Below, in pieces: positions 6,701 through 14,983 of a stretch of DNA of 16,408 nt (position 1 is its first letter; each line of letters starts with the position of its first letter). A model generated the notes under the pieces. The model did no database searches, had not been told where the DNA came from, and saw only the letters and a program-made list of their open reading frames with translations. Location: NCBI GenBank assembly GCA_025966335.1, contig JAICRS010000042.1, forward strand, positions 1 through 16,408, in the 5' to 3' direction. A program made the translations under genes and the position numbers. The DNA comes from Nocardioidaceae bacterium (lineage in GTDB: Bacteria > Actinomycetota > Actinomycetes > Propionibacteriales > Nocardioidaceae).

Positions 6701-7552
6701 ATGCGATGGTTCAAGGCCACCGGCTGGCGACACCTCTACGGGATCGCGCTGCTCGCGGTCGCGATCTTCCCGATCCTGTTCATCCTCTCCGCGTCGCTGA
6801 ACCCGACCGGTACGGTCTCGGACACCAACAGCCTGTTCAGCAACATCTCGCTGAACAACTACCGGGACCTGTTCAACGACCCCCAGAACCCGTTCCTGGA
6901 CTGGTTCATCAACACCCAGGTGCTGGCGGTCTGCACGGCCGTGATCACGGTGTTCCTGGGCGCGATGGCCGCCTATGCGTTCTCCCGCTACCGGTTCCGT
7001 GGTCGCGACGCCGGCCTGACCGGGCTCCTGCTGGTGCAGATGTTCCCGCAGCTGCTGGCCTACATCGCGCTGTTCCTGCTGCTGTCGGCGATCGGGCAGG
7101 TCTTCCCCGCGCTCGGGCTCGGTTCCCGGCTGGGCCTGATGCTGGTCTACCTCGGCGGTGCGCTGGGCGTGAACACCTGGCTGCTCAAGGGCTTCTTCGA
7201 CACGGTCCCCCGCGATCTGGACGAGTCGGCGTACATCGACGGCGCCTCGCACGCACAGATCTTCTTCCGGATCATGCTGCCGCTGGTGACACCGATCCTG
7301 GTGGTGGTCGGCCTGCTCTCCTACGTGTTCACGATCGGTGAGCTGGTGCTGGCCCGGGTCCTGCTCGGTGACGACGTCGAGAAGCAGACCCTCGCGGTCG
7401 GTCTGTTCGGCTTCATCTCCGAGCAGTTCAGCCAGAACTGGGGGGTCTTCGCCGCCGGCGCGATCCTCGGTGCGCTGCCGCTGGTGATCCTGTTCCAGTT
7501 CCTGCAGCGCTACATCGTCGGCGGGCTGCTCGCCGGTTCCGTGAAGGGATAG
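6701..7552 (+). CDS. malG: MalG-like ABC transporter permease
   Basis: This 283-residue inner-membrane permease has a first helix at about residues 10-30 (IALLAVAIFPILFILSASLN), then a loop and five further helices. The EAA-type loop is DESAYIDGASHAQIFFRIML (from about residue 174), with Ser in place of the first Ala. The length is normal for MalG (about 280-300). The ATG follows the malF stop by one base, so the two are translationally coupled and should form the heterodimeric channel. The C-terminus GGLLAGSVKG resembles the usual MalG end, which contacts the ATPase. The gene ends 28 bp before the GntR-type regulator, which seems to have its own promoter. Confidence 0.9.
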   Translation: MRWFKATGWRHLYGIALLAVAIFPILFILSASLNPTGTVSDTNSLFSNISLNNYRDLFNDPQNPFLDWFINTQVLAVCTAVITVFLGAMAAYAFSRYRFRGRDAGLTGLLLVQMFPQLLAYIALFLLLSAIGQVFPALGLGSRLGLMLVYLGGALGVNTWLLKGFFDTVPRDLDESAYIDGASHAQIFFRIMLPLVTPILVVVGLLSYVFTIGELVLARVLLGDDVEKQTLAVGLFGFISEQFSQNWGVFAAGAILGALPLVILFQFLQRYIVGGLLAGSVKG

Positions 7553-7568
7553 CGCCGGCCACGCTGGG

Positions 7569-7574
7569 TAGGCT
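7569..7574 (+). promoter_or_regulatory. -10 box of the GntR-type regulator, probably leaderless
   Basis: TAGGCT lies six nt upstream of the ATG at 7581, and there is no Shine-Dalgarno in the 28-bp gap after malG. This suggests that the regulator is transcribed separately from the sugar operon. A -35 is not obvious. Confidence 0.45.
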
Positions 7575-7580
7575 TCGCGC

Positions 7581-8276
7581 ATGTCGACCCTGCACGAGCA
7601 CGTGCTCTCCCGGCTGGGGCCCCGCATCGTCAGCGGGTCGCTGCCGGCAGGGTCGACGATCAACCTCGAGTGGCTGCAGCAGGAGTTCGACGTCTCCCGG
7701 ACCGTGGCCCGGGAGGTGGTGCAGGTCCTCGCCTCGATGCACCTGGTCGACAGCCGGCGCAGGACCGGTGTGGTGGTGCTGCCTCGCACGGCCTGGGACG
7801 TCTACGACCGGGCGGTGATCCGGTGGCGGCTGGCCGGTCCGGAGCGCGAGGAGCAGCTGCACCAGCTGTCCCAGCTGCGGGCCGCCATCGAGCCACCGGC
7901 GGCCGCGCTGGCCGCGGTGAACGCCGACGACGGCCAGCGCCGGCGGATCGTCGAGGTCGCGGACGCACTGGAGTCGACCGGCGCCGCGGGTGACCTGCGG
8001 GCGTTCCTCGAGCACGACGTGGTGTTCCACCGGCTGCTGCTCGAGTCCTCGGGCAACAGCATGTTCATGGGCCTGGCCTACGTGGTCGAGGAGGTCCTGC
8101 GCGGCCGCACCGACCACGACCTGATGCCGCCGCACCCGAAGCCGGAGGCGCGGCGGCTGCACGCCGTGGTCGCCGAGGCGGTGGCCGGCGGCGAGCCGGA
8201 GGTGGCGCAGGCCGCGATGACCGCGATCTGCGCCGAGGTGGTCGCCGCCATGGGCCGGCTGTCGACGACCACCTGA
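7581..8276 (+). CDS. GntR-family regulator, FadR/FCD subfamily
   Basis: This 231-residue regulator has an N-terminal winged helix-turn-helix (IVSGSLPAGSTINLEWLQQE, then FDVSRTVAREVVQVLASMHL, about residues 12-55) and a C-terminal all-helical FCD domain (about 80-220). Likely metal or ligand residues in FCD are D146 and H150 (HDVVFH) and H194 (RRLHAVV). The last His usual in metal-binding members is not evident. FadR-type regulators of this kind respond to sugar acids such as gluconate or glucuronate, or to other organic acids. It is convergent with the GntP-type permease, ten bases apart. A GntR-type operator upstream of that permease makes it the likely target. The ligand is inferred from this pairing. 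Confidence 0.88.
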   Translation: MSTLHEHVLSRLGPRIVSGSLPAGSTINLEWLQQEFDVSRTVAREVVQVLASMHLVDSRRRTGVVVLPRTAWDVYDRAVIRWRLAGPEREEQLHQLSQLRAAIEPPAAALAAVNADDGQRRRIVEVADALESTGAAGDLRAFLEHDVVFHRLLLESSGNSMFMGLAYVVEEVLRGRTDHDLMPPHPKPEARRLHAVVAEAVAGGEPEVAQAAMTAICAEVVAAMGRLSTTT

Positions 8277-8286
8277 GCCGTCGTCG

Positions 8287-9702
<1,416 letters not shown>

Positions 9703-9767
9703 GAACGCACCCTCCGAGCTGTGTCCGCCCGGTCGGTCCGGGCACGTGACGCTTCACACTGCCGTGT

Positions 9768-9778
9768 AGGTACTACCT
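9768..9778 (-). promoter_or_regulatory. GntR/FadR-type operator upstream of the GntP permease
   Basis: AGGTAGTACCT on the minus strand is a perfect 5-bp-arm inverted repeat around one base. It fits the FadR-subfamily operator pattern GT-M-N-K-AC. It lies two bases downstream of TTGCAA (9785-9780), a possible -35 on the minus strand, and 66 bp before the GTG start. Bound protein would block the promoter. The GntR-type protein encoded convergently is the natural candidate. Confidence 0.6.
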
Positions 9779-9822
9779 TTTGCAAGGGTCGGCGGTGCGC
9801 GGGCGTGCCGGGCCGTGCGCAC

Positions 9823-9828
9823 TAGGGT
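9823..9828 (+). promoter_or_regulatory. -10 box of the DUF4032 gene, probably leaderless
   Basis: TAGGGT ends seven nt before the ATG at 9836. No ribosome-binding site is present, so transcription probably begins at the start codon. The -35 region is weak. Confidence 0.5.
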
Positions 9829-9835
9829 GAGGCTC

Positions 9836-11083
9836 ATGCCGTTGCGGATCGTGGCGACCCGGCCGAACCCGGCGCTGGTGACGCTGCCGTGGAACATCCC
9901 GCTCGAGGACTGGGACGACGAGTTCGTCGTCCAGCTCCCCCGGGGTCTGTCCCGCCACGTCGTGCGGATCGTGCGTCTCGGCCAGGACGTCTACGCGGTC
10001 AAGGAGACCCGGGAGCCGATCGCCTTCCGGGAGTACCGGATGCTGCGCGACCTCAGCCGGCTCGGGCTGCCCACCGTCGACCCGGTCGGCGTCGTGTGCG
10101 GCCGGCAGTCCGCTGACGGGGAGGAGATCGAACCGGCGCTGCTGACCCGGCACCTGCAGTACTCCCTGCCCTACCGGTCACTGTTCTCCCACGGCCTGCG
10201 CGCGGACAGCCTGCCCCGGCTGATCGATGCCCTGGTGGTGCTTCTGGTCCGGCTGCACCTGGCGGGGTTCTTCTGGGGCGACGTTTCGTTGTCGAACGTG
10301 TTGTTCCGGCGCAGCGCGGGTGAGTTCGCGGCGTACCTCGTCGACGCCGAGACCGGTGAGCTGCACCCGGAGCTGTCCGAGGGGCAGCGCAACTACGACC
10401 TCACGGTCGCCTACGAGAACCTGTACGGCGAGCTCCTCGACCTGCAGGCCGGCGACCTGCTCGACGACACCGTGGACCCGGACGAGATCGTCGAGCTGGT
10501 CCGGAGCCGGTACGACGCCCTGTGGCAGGAGCTGACCGCGAGCGAGGAGTTCGGGGCCCACGAGATGTGGCGGATCGAGCAGCGGGTCGAGCGGCTCAAC
10601 GACCTCGGCTTCGACGTGGACGAGCTGGACATCGTCACCGACTGGGACGGGTCGACCGTGCGCCTGCAGCCGAGGGTCGTCGAGGCCGGGCACCACTCGC
10701 GCGAGCTGCAGGGGCTCACCGGCCTCGACGTCGAGGACAACCAGGCCCGCCGGCTGCTCAACGACATCGCGAGCTTCACCGCCCACCTCGGGCTCGGCGG
10801 CGAGAACCGGACGATCGTCGCGCACCGGTGGCTGAACACCGTCTACGAGCCGGTCACCAAGCTGGTTCCCGAGGAGCTGCGCGGAAAGCTCGAGCCGGCG
10901 GAGATCTTCCACGAGATCCTCGAGCACCGCTGGTTCCTCTCGGAGAAGGCCGGCCGTGAGATCGACATCCGCGACACCGCGCGGTCCTACATCGACGCCG
11001 TCCTCGCGAAGCGGCCCGAGGAGGTCATCACCGCCGGCGACGACCCCGACCAGCTCCTCCCCCGCACCCCGCCCCCCGACTAA
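9836..11083 (+). CDS. DUF4032 protein with kinase-like fold
   Basis: This 415-residue cytoplasmic protein has two parts. The N-terminal part resembles lipopolysaccharide-kinase/WaaP-like folds: DVYAVKETREPIAFREYRML gives a Lys/Glu pair, HLAGFFWGDVSLSNVLF is the catalytic-loop-like motif with D149, and YLVDAETGEL supplies the metal-binding Asp (D170). The C-terminal part, from about residue 230, is the DUF4032 region (HEMWRIEQRVERLNDLGFDV, then HRWLNTVYEPV, then EIFHEILEHRWFLSEKAGRE). The combination is common in actinobacteria, but its substrate is unknown to me. The ATG at 9836 is favoured over a GTG at 9815 because the -10 box lies between them and the conserved part begins soon after. The gene ends in a C-rich tract beside a tandem repeat array. 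Confidence 0.82.
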   Translation: MPLRIVATRPNPALVTLPWNIPLEDWDDEFVVQLPRGLSRHVVRIVRLGQDVYAVKETREPIAFREYRMLRDLSRLGLPTVDPVGVVCGRQSADGEEIEPALLTRHLQYSLPYRSLFSHGLRADSLPRLIDALVVLLVRLHLAGFFWGDVSLSNVLFRRSAGEFAAYLVDAETGELHPELSEGQRNYDLTVAYENLYGELLDLQAGDLLDDTVDPDEIVELVRSRYDALWQELTASEEFGAHEMWRIEQRVERLNDLGFDVDELDIVTDWDGSTVRLQPRVVEAGHHSRELQGLTGLDVEDNQARRLLNDIASFTAHLGLGGENRTIVAHRWLNTVYEPVTKLVPEELRGKLEPAEIFHEILEHRWFLSEKAGREIDIRDTARSYIDAVLAKRPEEVITAGDDPDQLLPRTPPPD

Positions 11084-11102
11084 CCCCCACCCCCTCCTCC
11101 CC
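11059..11102 (-). other. G-quadruplex-capable tract at the 3' end of the DUF4032 gene
   Basis: The plus strand has six C-runs of 4-6 bases (11059-63, 11067-70, 11072-77, 11084-88, 11090-94, 11099-102), separated by loops of 3, 1, 6, 1 and 4 bases. The minus strand therefore has six G-runs and could form a G-quadruplex. The tract spans the stop codon (11081-11083) and touches the 22-bp repeat array. RNA copied from the minus strand, such as read-through from the DUF559 gene, would carry the G-runs and might stall there. Folding is not proven by sequence. Confidence 0.4.
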
Positions 11103-11204
11103 GTTGAGACGTGCCCTTTTCGCGCTTGAGGCGTGCACTTTTCGCGCTTGAGGCGTGCAGTTCTCCCCGTCGAGACGTGGAGTCTTCGCGCTCGAGACGC
11201 GGAG
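11095..11204 (+). repeat. Five 22-bp tandem repeats, left array
   Basis: Units start at 11095, 11117, 11139, 11161 and 11183, each exactly 22 bp. The second and third differ at one base. Their shared parts are TTTTCG, then CGCTTGAG, then GCGTGCA followed by C or G. The fourth and fifth carry GTCGAGACG or CTCGAGACG and end GGAG. The first ends GTGCCC. After the fifth the pattern decays. There are no spacers and no frame is kept (22 is not a multiple of 3), so it is neither a CRISPR nor a coding repeat. It fills most of the gap between the convergent DUF4032 and DUF559 genes. The remainder (11205-11292) shows only a weak stem, GTGCTT/AAGCAC (11224-11229/11261-11266). A related array lies inverted at 12324-12455. 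Confidence 0.9.
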
Positions 11205-11292
11205 TCGTTGCGTCAGGGGTCGGGTGCTTCGGTTGCGAGGACCTGGTTGCCCAGCCGCGCAAGCACAGCCGCCGCCGTACGACGCACCGTCC

Positions 11293-12201
11293 TCACGCCG
11301 CGAGCCGCAGGGCCACCCGCAGCTCGCCAAGCCACGCCGCGAGCGCCTCGAAGGTGAAGGAGTCCTTGTCCACGACGATCACGGTCCACCCGTGGTCGCG
11401 CAGCCACTGGCGACGGGCCCGGTCGTGTTCGCGCTGCTCCTCACTGGAGGTGTGGAACTCCTGACCGTCGTACTCGACCGCGACCCGGGCGTGCGGATAG
11501 GCCAGGTCGAGGCGGAACAGCTCGCGGCCTTCGTGGACGACCCAGTACTGCGGCTGCGGAGCGGGCAGACCGGCATCGCGGATCTCCAGCCGGGTCCACG
11601 ACTCGCCGGTTGACTCCGCTCGCGGGTCCGCCAGTGGGATGAGCTCGCGGAGCTGCACGACACCACGCCTGCGGAAGTAGCGCGGCAATTGCGCATCCAG
11701 CTCCTCGCGGGTGATGCCGTGCACGCGCATGAACCAGTCGAGCGCCGCGATCGCCTCGTGGCGGGACAGCTTGCAGCCGAGGTCGAGCGCGGTTCGCAGC
11801 GGCGTGGTCACCAGGACACCGCCGATCGCCATGATGTCCTCGTCGGACAGGTCGCGCGTCCCGCCGGCGCACTGCTTGCGGGTCGTGCGGCATCGGCCGC
11901 GCAGGGCATAGGTCTCCAGGGGCGGCGGCACGTCGAGCTCGCGGTAGCGGAACGTCTCGACACCGTGGATCCAGGCCGCCGTGCGGTCGCAGACGACCAC
12001 GAACGGACGAAGCGCCAGCGCGGCGGCCTGGACCCGGACCTCCTGGTCGTCGGCGAGGTCGGCGCGGACGTACACGCCCTGGAGGACGCGTCGGACCTTG
12101 TGGTTGCGCACCAGGTCATCGAGCGTGCGTCGTGACATTCCGGCCCGCTCCGCCTGTGCCCAGGTGAACGGCCTTTCGGGTATCTCGGGTGGAAGCATCA
12201 T
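11293..12201 (-). CDS. AbiEi-like wHTH plus DUF559 (restriction-like nuclease fold) protein
   Basis: This 302-residue protein has an N-terminal winged-helix region of the AbiEi antitoxin type (TWAQAERAGMSRRTLDDLVR, then HKVRRVLQGVYV). A middle domain follows (VVCDRTAAWIHG, then TTPLRTALDLGCKLSRHEAI). The C-terminus resembles DUF559 and Vsr-like nucleases: RLDLAYPHARVAVEYDGQEF, then EHDRARRQWLRDHGW. Candidate active-site residues are D232, E243, D245 and H250. Actinobacterial genomes often carry several such genes, usually called AbiEi-type antitoxins, but no partner toxin (AbiEii nucleotidyltransferase) is adjacent here. The function is unknown. The ATG at 12201 (or 12198) is chosen because the wHTH follows directly; a GTG at 12243 would add 14 residues. 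The gene is bracketed by inverted 22-bp repeat arrays. Confidence 0.75.
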   Translation of the reverse strand: MMLPPEIPERPFTWAQAERAGMSRRTLDDLVRNHKVRRVLQGVYVRADLADDQEVRVQAAALALRPFVVVCDRTAAWIHGVETFRYRELDVPPPLETYALRGRCRTTRKQCAGGTRDLSDEDIMAIGGVLVTTPLRTALDLGCKLSRHEAIAALDWFMRVHGITREELDAQLPRYFRRRGVVQLRELIPLADPRAESTGESWTRLEIRDAGLPAPQPQYWVVHEGRELFRLDLAYPHARVAVEYDGQEFHTSSEEQREHDRARRQWLRDHGWTVIVVDKDSFTFEALAAWLGELRVALRLAA

Positions 12202-12323
12202 GCCGCCACTGTTCCGAGACAGGCGGGCGGTGCGTCGTACCACTTCCGAGGCTGTGGGCAGACGACCGATCAGCCGCAGTTGTGGATGAAAACTGGCCTG
12301 GAGCGCCGTGGCGAGCGGGAGCT

Positions 12324-12455
12324 ACGCCGGTCTCACCGGCGAGAACTCCACGTCTCGAGAGCGAAAACCTCACGCCTCAACGGCGAACACTGCACGCCTC
12401 AACGGCGAAAACTGCACGCCTCGACGGGGAGAAAGGCACGTGTCAACGGGGGAAG
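12324..12455 (-). repeat. Six 22-bp tandem repeats, right array, inverted relative to the left one
   Basis: Units begin at 12324, 12346, 12368, 12390, 12412 and 12434 on the plus strand. Read on the minus strand they match the left array. The unit at 12390-12411 agrees with the third left unit at 20 of 22 bases, and that at 12346-12367 agrees with the fifth left unit at 19 of 22. The outermost unit (12434-12455) corresponds to the first left unit (16 of 22, ending GTGCCT). The innermost (12324-12345) is degenerate. The outermost unit overlaps the last codons and stop of rlmB (stop at 12445-12443). There are no spacers. The remaining gap between this array and the DUF559 start shows nothing else I can name. 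Confidence 0.9.
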
Positions 12456-13402
12456 GTGCCGCGCTTCTCGGCGATCGCGTAGAGCGTGACCGAGGCAGCC
12501 ACCCCGGCGTTCAACGACTCCAGCGAGCTGACCATCGGGATCGAGACGATCTGGTCGCAGGTCTCGGCCACCAGCCGAGACAGCCCCTTGCCCTCGGAGC
12601 CGACCACGACGACCAGTGGCCCGTCGGCGAGGTCCAGCGAGGGCAGCGACACGTCACCGTCGGCGGCCAGGCCGATCACCATGCAGCCCGCGTCCTGGTA
12701 GGCCTTGAGCTGCCGGGTGAGGTTCACCGCCTGTGCGACGGGTACCCGCGCCGCAGCACCGGCCGAGGTCTTCCACGCCGACGCGGTCATCCCGGCCGCA
12801 CGCCGCTCGGGGATCAGCACGCCGTGCGCCCCGAAACCGGCGGCGGAGCGGACCACGGCGCCGAGGTTGCGCGGGTCGGTCACCGAGTCGAGCGCGACGA
12901 TCAGCGCCGGCTCCTTCATCTCCGCGGCCCGGTCCAGGAGGTCGTCCGGGTGCGCGTACTCGTAGGCCGGCACCTTCGCGGCCAGGCCCTGGTGCACCGC
13001 GCCCTGGGTCAGCCGGTCCAGCTCGTTGCGGGGCACCTCGAGCACGGACAGGCCGCGGTCGGCCGCGAGCCGGAACGTCTCCCGGAGCCGGCCGTCACGC
13101 TCGGCCCCCTCGGCGACATAGACCGTGGCCACCGGCATCTCCGCGCGGAGCGCCTCGACGACCGAGTTGCGTCCGGCGATCCACTCGGTGTCGCCCGCCT
13201 TCTGCGCGCGCTTGGGCCGGGCGCCCTGCGCCTTCTCCGCCCGTTTGCGTGCCTTGTAGGCGATGTGGCCCTCGCGGTCCTTGGCCTTCGGGGTCGGTCC
13301 TCTGCCCTCCAGCCCGCGACGGACCCGGCCGCCCGACCCCGCGGTCGGGTTGCCCTTGCCGGTCTTCTTGATCGCACCGCGTCGTGCGGAGTTGCCTGCC
13401 AT
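12443..13402 (-). CDS. rlmB: 23S rRNA (guanosine-2'-O-)-methyltransferase RlmB (SpoU/TrmH family)
   Basis: This 319-residue SPOUT methyltransferase transfers methyl from S-adenosylmethionine to a ribose 2'-OH; RlmB acts on G2251 of 23S rRNA. A basic, disordered tail covers residues 1-70. The substrate-binding domain begins at GRNSVVEAL (77-85). The catalytic domain has motif 1 DPRNLGAVVRSA (176-187, with N179 and R185), motif 2 VVVVGSEGKGLSRLV, and motif 3 IPMVSSLESLNAGVAASV (288-305, with N298). These knotted-domain motifs are complete. The ATG at 13402 is preceded by AAGGA six nt upstream. It is downstream of cysS in the same direction, as in many actinobacteria. The last codons and stop lie inside a 22-bp repeat unit, so the C-terminus GTFPR may be repeat-derived. 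Confidence 0.92.
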   Translation of the reverse strand: MAGNSARRGAIKKTGKGNPTAGSGGRVRRGLEGRGPTPKAKDREGHIAYKARKRAEKAQGARPKRAQKAGDTEWIAGRNSVVEALRAEMPVATVYVAEGAERDGRLRETFRLAADRGLSVLEVPRNELDRLTQGAVHQGLAAKVPAYEYAHPDDLLDRAAEMKEPALIVALDSVTDPRNLGAVVRSAAGFGAHGVLIPERRAAGMTASAWKTSAGAAARVPVAQAVNLTRQLKAYQDAGCMVIGLAADGDVSLPSLDLADGPLVVVVGSEGKGLSRLVAETCDQIVSIPMVSSLESLNAGVAASVTLYAIAEKRGTFPR

Positions 13403-13421
13403 GGATGTCCTTAGGTTGTTG

Positions 13422-13475
13422 CCGAGTTGTCAGGCGTGGTGACCGCCAGGGCGCTCACAGGGCCTGACAACTCGG
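13422..13475 (-). other. Perfect 14-bp stem hairpin between cysS and rlmB
   Basis: CCGAGTTGTCAGGC (13422-13435) is the exact reverse complement of GCCTGACAACTCGG (13462-13475), with a 26-nt loop. The loop itself has a small stem, CGCC/GGCG. It begins three bases after the cysS stop and ends about 20 nt before the rlmB start, just above its Shine-Dalgarno. No U-run follows, so it could be an attenuator, a processing site or a weak terminator that lowers rlmB expression. It may also be a dispersed palindromic element. Confidence 0.65.
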
Positions 13476-13478
13476 TCT

Positions 13479-14888
13479 CTAGATGGACCACTTCGGTCCT
13501 TCCGGGGTGTCCTCGAGCTCGATGCCCGCCTCCTTGAGGCGGTCCCGGATCGCGTCGGCGGCCGCGAAGTCCTTCGCCGCCCGCGCGGCAGTCCGCTGCT
13601 CGAGCAGCCCGGCGACCAGCGCCGAGACCGCCGCGGACAGCTTGGCGTCCGACCCCGAGGACGCGGCGGCCCAGTGCGGGTCCAGCGGGTCGATGCCGAG
13701 TACGTCGAGCATGCCGCGGACCGAGCCCGCGATGGCGGCGACCTCGTCGTGGGCCCCCTCGGTGATCGCCTTGTTGCCCTCACGGACCGCGTCGTAGAGC
13801 ACACCGACCGCGGTCGACGTACCCAGGTCGTCGTCCATCGCCGCCGCGAACGAAGCCGGCCACGCACCGACCGGCACCGGGCCGACCAGCGCGGACGCGC
13901 GGGACAGGAACCCCTCGATCCGCGAAAAGCCAGCCGCCGCCTCCGACAGCGCCTCGTAGGAGAACTCCACGTGCGAGCGGTAGTGCGCGGCGATCATGTA
14001 GAACCGCAGCTCGATCGCGCGCACCTTCTCCAGCACCGACGGGATCAGCAGCGAGTTGCCCAGCGACTTGCTCATCTTCTCGCCGGCGGTGGTGATCCAC
14101 GCGTTGTGCAGCCAGTAGCTCGCGAACCCGCACCCGGCCGCACGCGACTGGGCCTGCTCGTTCTCGTGGTGCGGGAACCGCAGGTCCACCCCGCCGCCGT
14201 GGATGTCGAACGCCGACCCCAGGTACTTCAGCGCCATCGCCGAGCACTCGATGTGCCAGCCCGGACGCCCCGGTCCCCACGGCGAGGGCCACGCGGCGGT
14301 CGCCGGCTCGGTCTCCTTCTTGAAGCCCTTCCACAGCGCGAAGTCCCGAGGGTCCCGCTTGCCGCGCGGGTCCGCGTCCTCGGCCGCCTCCATCTCGTCG
14401 ACCTTTTGCCCGGACAGCTCGCCGTAGGCCGGCCAGGACTTCACGTCGAAGTACACGTCTCCGGAACCATCGGACGCGGCGTAGGCATGCCCGCGCGTGA
14501 CCAGCCGGGAGATCAGCTCGATCATCTCCGGGATGTGCCCGGTCGCGGCCGGCTCGTAGGTCGCCGGCAGCACGTTCAACGCGTCGTAGGCCCGGTCGAG
14601 CTCGCGCTTCATCAGGTAGGCGAGGTTGTACCAGGGCCGGCCCTGCTCGGCGGACTTGATCAGGATCTTGTCGTCGATGTCGGTGATGTTGCGGATGAAG
14701 GTCACGTCGTACCCGCTCGCGGTCATCCACCGGCGCAGGACGTCGAAGTTCACGCCCGAGCGGACGTGACCCACGTGCGGCTCGGACTGCACGGTCAGCC
14801 CGCACAGGTAGATCCCCGCCTTCCCCTCCTCGAGGGGGGCGAAGTCGCGCACCTCGCGGGTGGCGGAGTCGTAGAGCCGAAGAGTCAC
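13479..14888 (-). CDS. cysS: Cysteinyl-tRNA synthetase
   Basis: This 469-residue class I aminoacyl-tRNA synthetase charges tRNA-Cys in the cytoplasm. The zinc site is complete: C29 (YLCGLTV), C215 (HIECSAM), H240 and E244 (PHHENEQ), with the same spacing as in the E. coli enzyme. The HIGH motif is HVGH at 38-41 and the KMSKS loop is intact at 271-275. The DALR-type C-terminal region and the end GIELEDTPEGPKWSI are normal. The start is GTG at 14888, six nt below TAGGAT, which suggests a leaderless message. It is full length. The gene heads a minus-strand pair with rlmB and is divergent from the C39-like protease gene. Confidence 0.96.
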   Translation of the reverse strand: MTLRLYDSATREVRDFAPLEEGKAGIYLCGLTVQSEPHVGHVRSGVNFDVLRRWMTASGYDVTFIRNITDIDDKILIKSAEQGRPWYNLAYLMKRELDRAYDALNVLPATYEPAATGHIPEMIELISRLVTRGHAYAASDGSGDVYFDVKSWPAYGELSGQKVDEMEAAEDADPRGKRDPRDFALWKGFKKETEPATAAWPSPWGPGRPGWHIECSAMALKYLGSAFDIHGGGVDLRFPHHENEQAQSRAAGCGFASYWLHNAWITTAGEKMSKSLGNSLLIPSVLEKVRAIELRFYMIAAHYRSHVEFSYEALSEAAAGFSRIEGFLSRASALVGPVPVGAWPASFAAAMDDDLGTSTAVGVLYDAVREGNKAITEGAHDEVAAIAGSVRGMLDVLGIDPLDPHWAAASSGSDAKLSAAVSALVAGLLEQRTAARAAKDFAAADAIRDRLKEAGIELEDTPEGPKWSI

Positions 14889-14894
14889 CCGGCA

Positions 14895-14900
14895 ATCCTA
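14895..14900 (-). promoter_or_regulatory. -10 box of cysS, probably leaderless
   Basis: TAGGAT on the minus strand ends six nt before the GTG at 14888, and there is no Shine-Dalgarno sequence. A GTG start on a leaderless message is known in actinobacteria. The -35 is not clear. Confidence 0.5.
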
Positions 14901-14983
14901 ACGATCAAGGGGTGTACGACGAACCGGGCGATACGGCAGAGTGCTCGCACACGCATCGGGGCGTGTAGAAACGGGGAAGATCC

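Noticed and set aside
4969..6720. 583-codon open frame antisense to malF
   Set aside because: It mirrors the malF codons, has a low-complexity Arg/Asp/Glu/Val composition, and shows no domain. Long antisense frames are expected in high-GC genes.
11095..11204. Possible CRISPR array
   Set aside because: The units are directly adjacent, 22 bp each, with no unique spacers and no cas genes nearby.
11080..11330. Small open frames across the left repeat array with repeated Arg/Ser/Leu residues
   Set aside because: The 22-bp unit shifts frame at each copy, and no ribosome-binding site or conserved protein pattern is seen. The repetition is at DNA level.
11095..12455. Classical insertion sequence
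   Set aside because: There is no DDE, serine, tyrosine or HUH transposase motif in the enclosed gene, and I could not find a target-site duplication outside the arrays.
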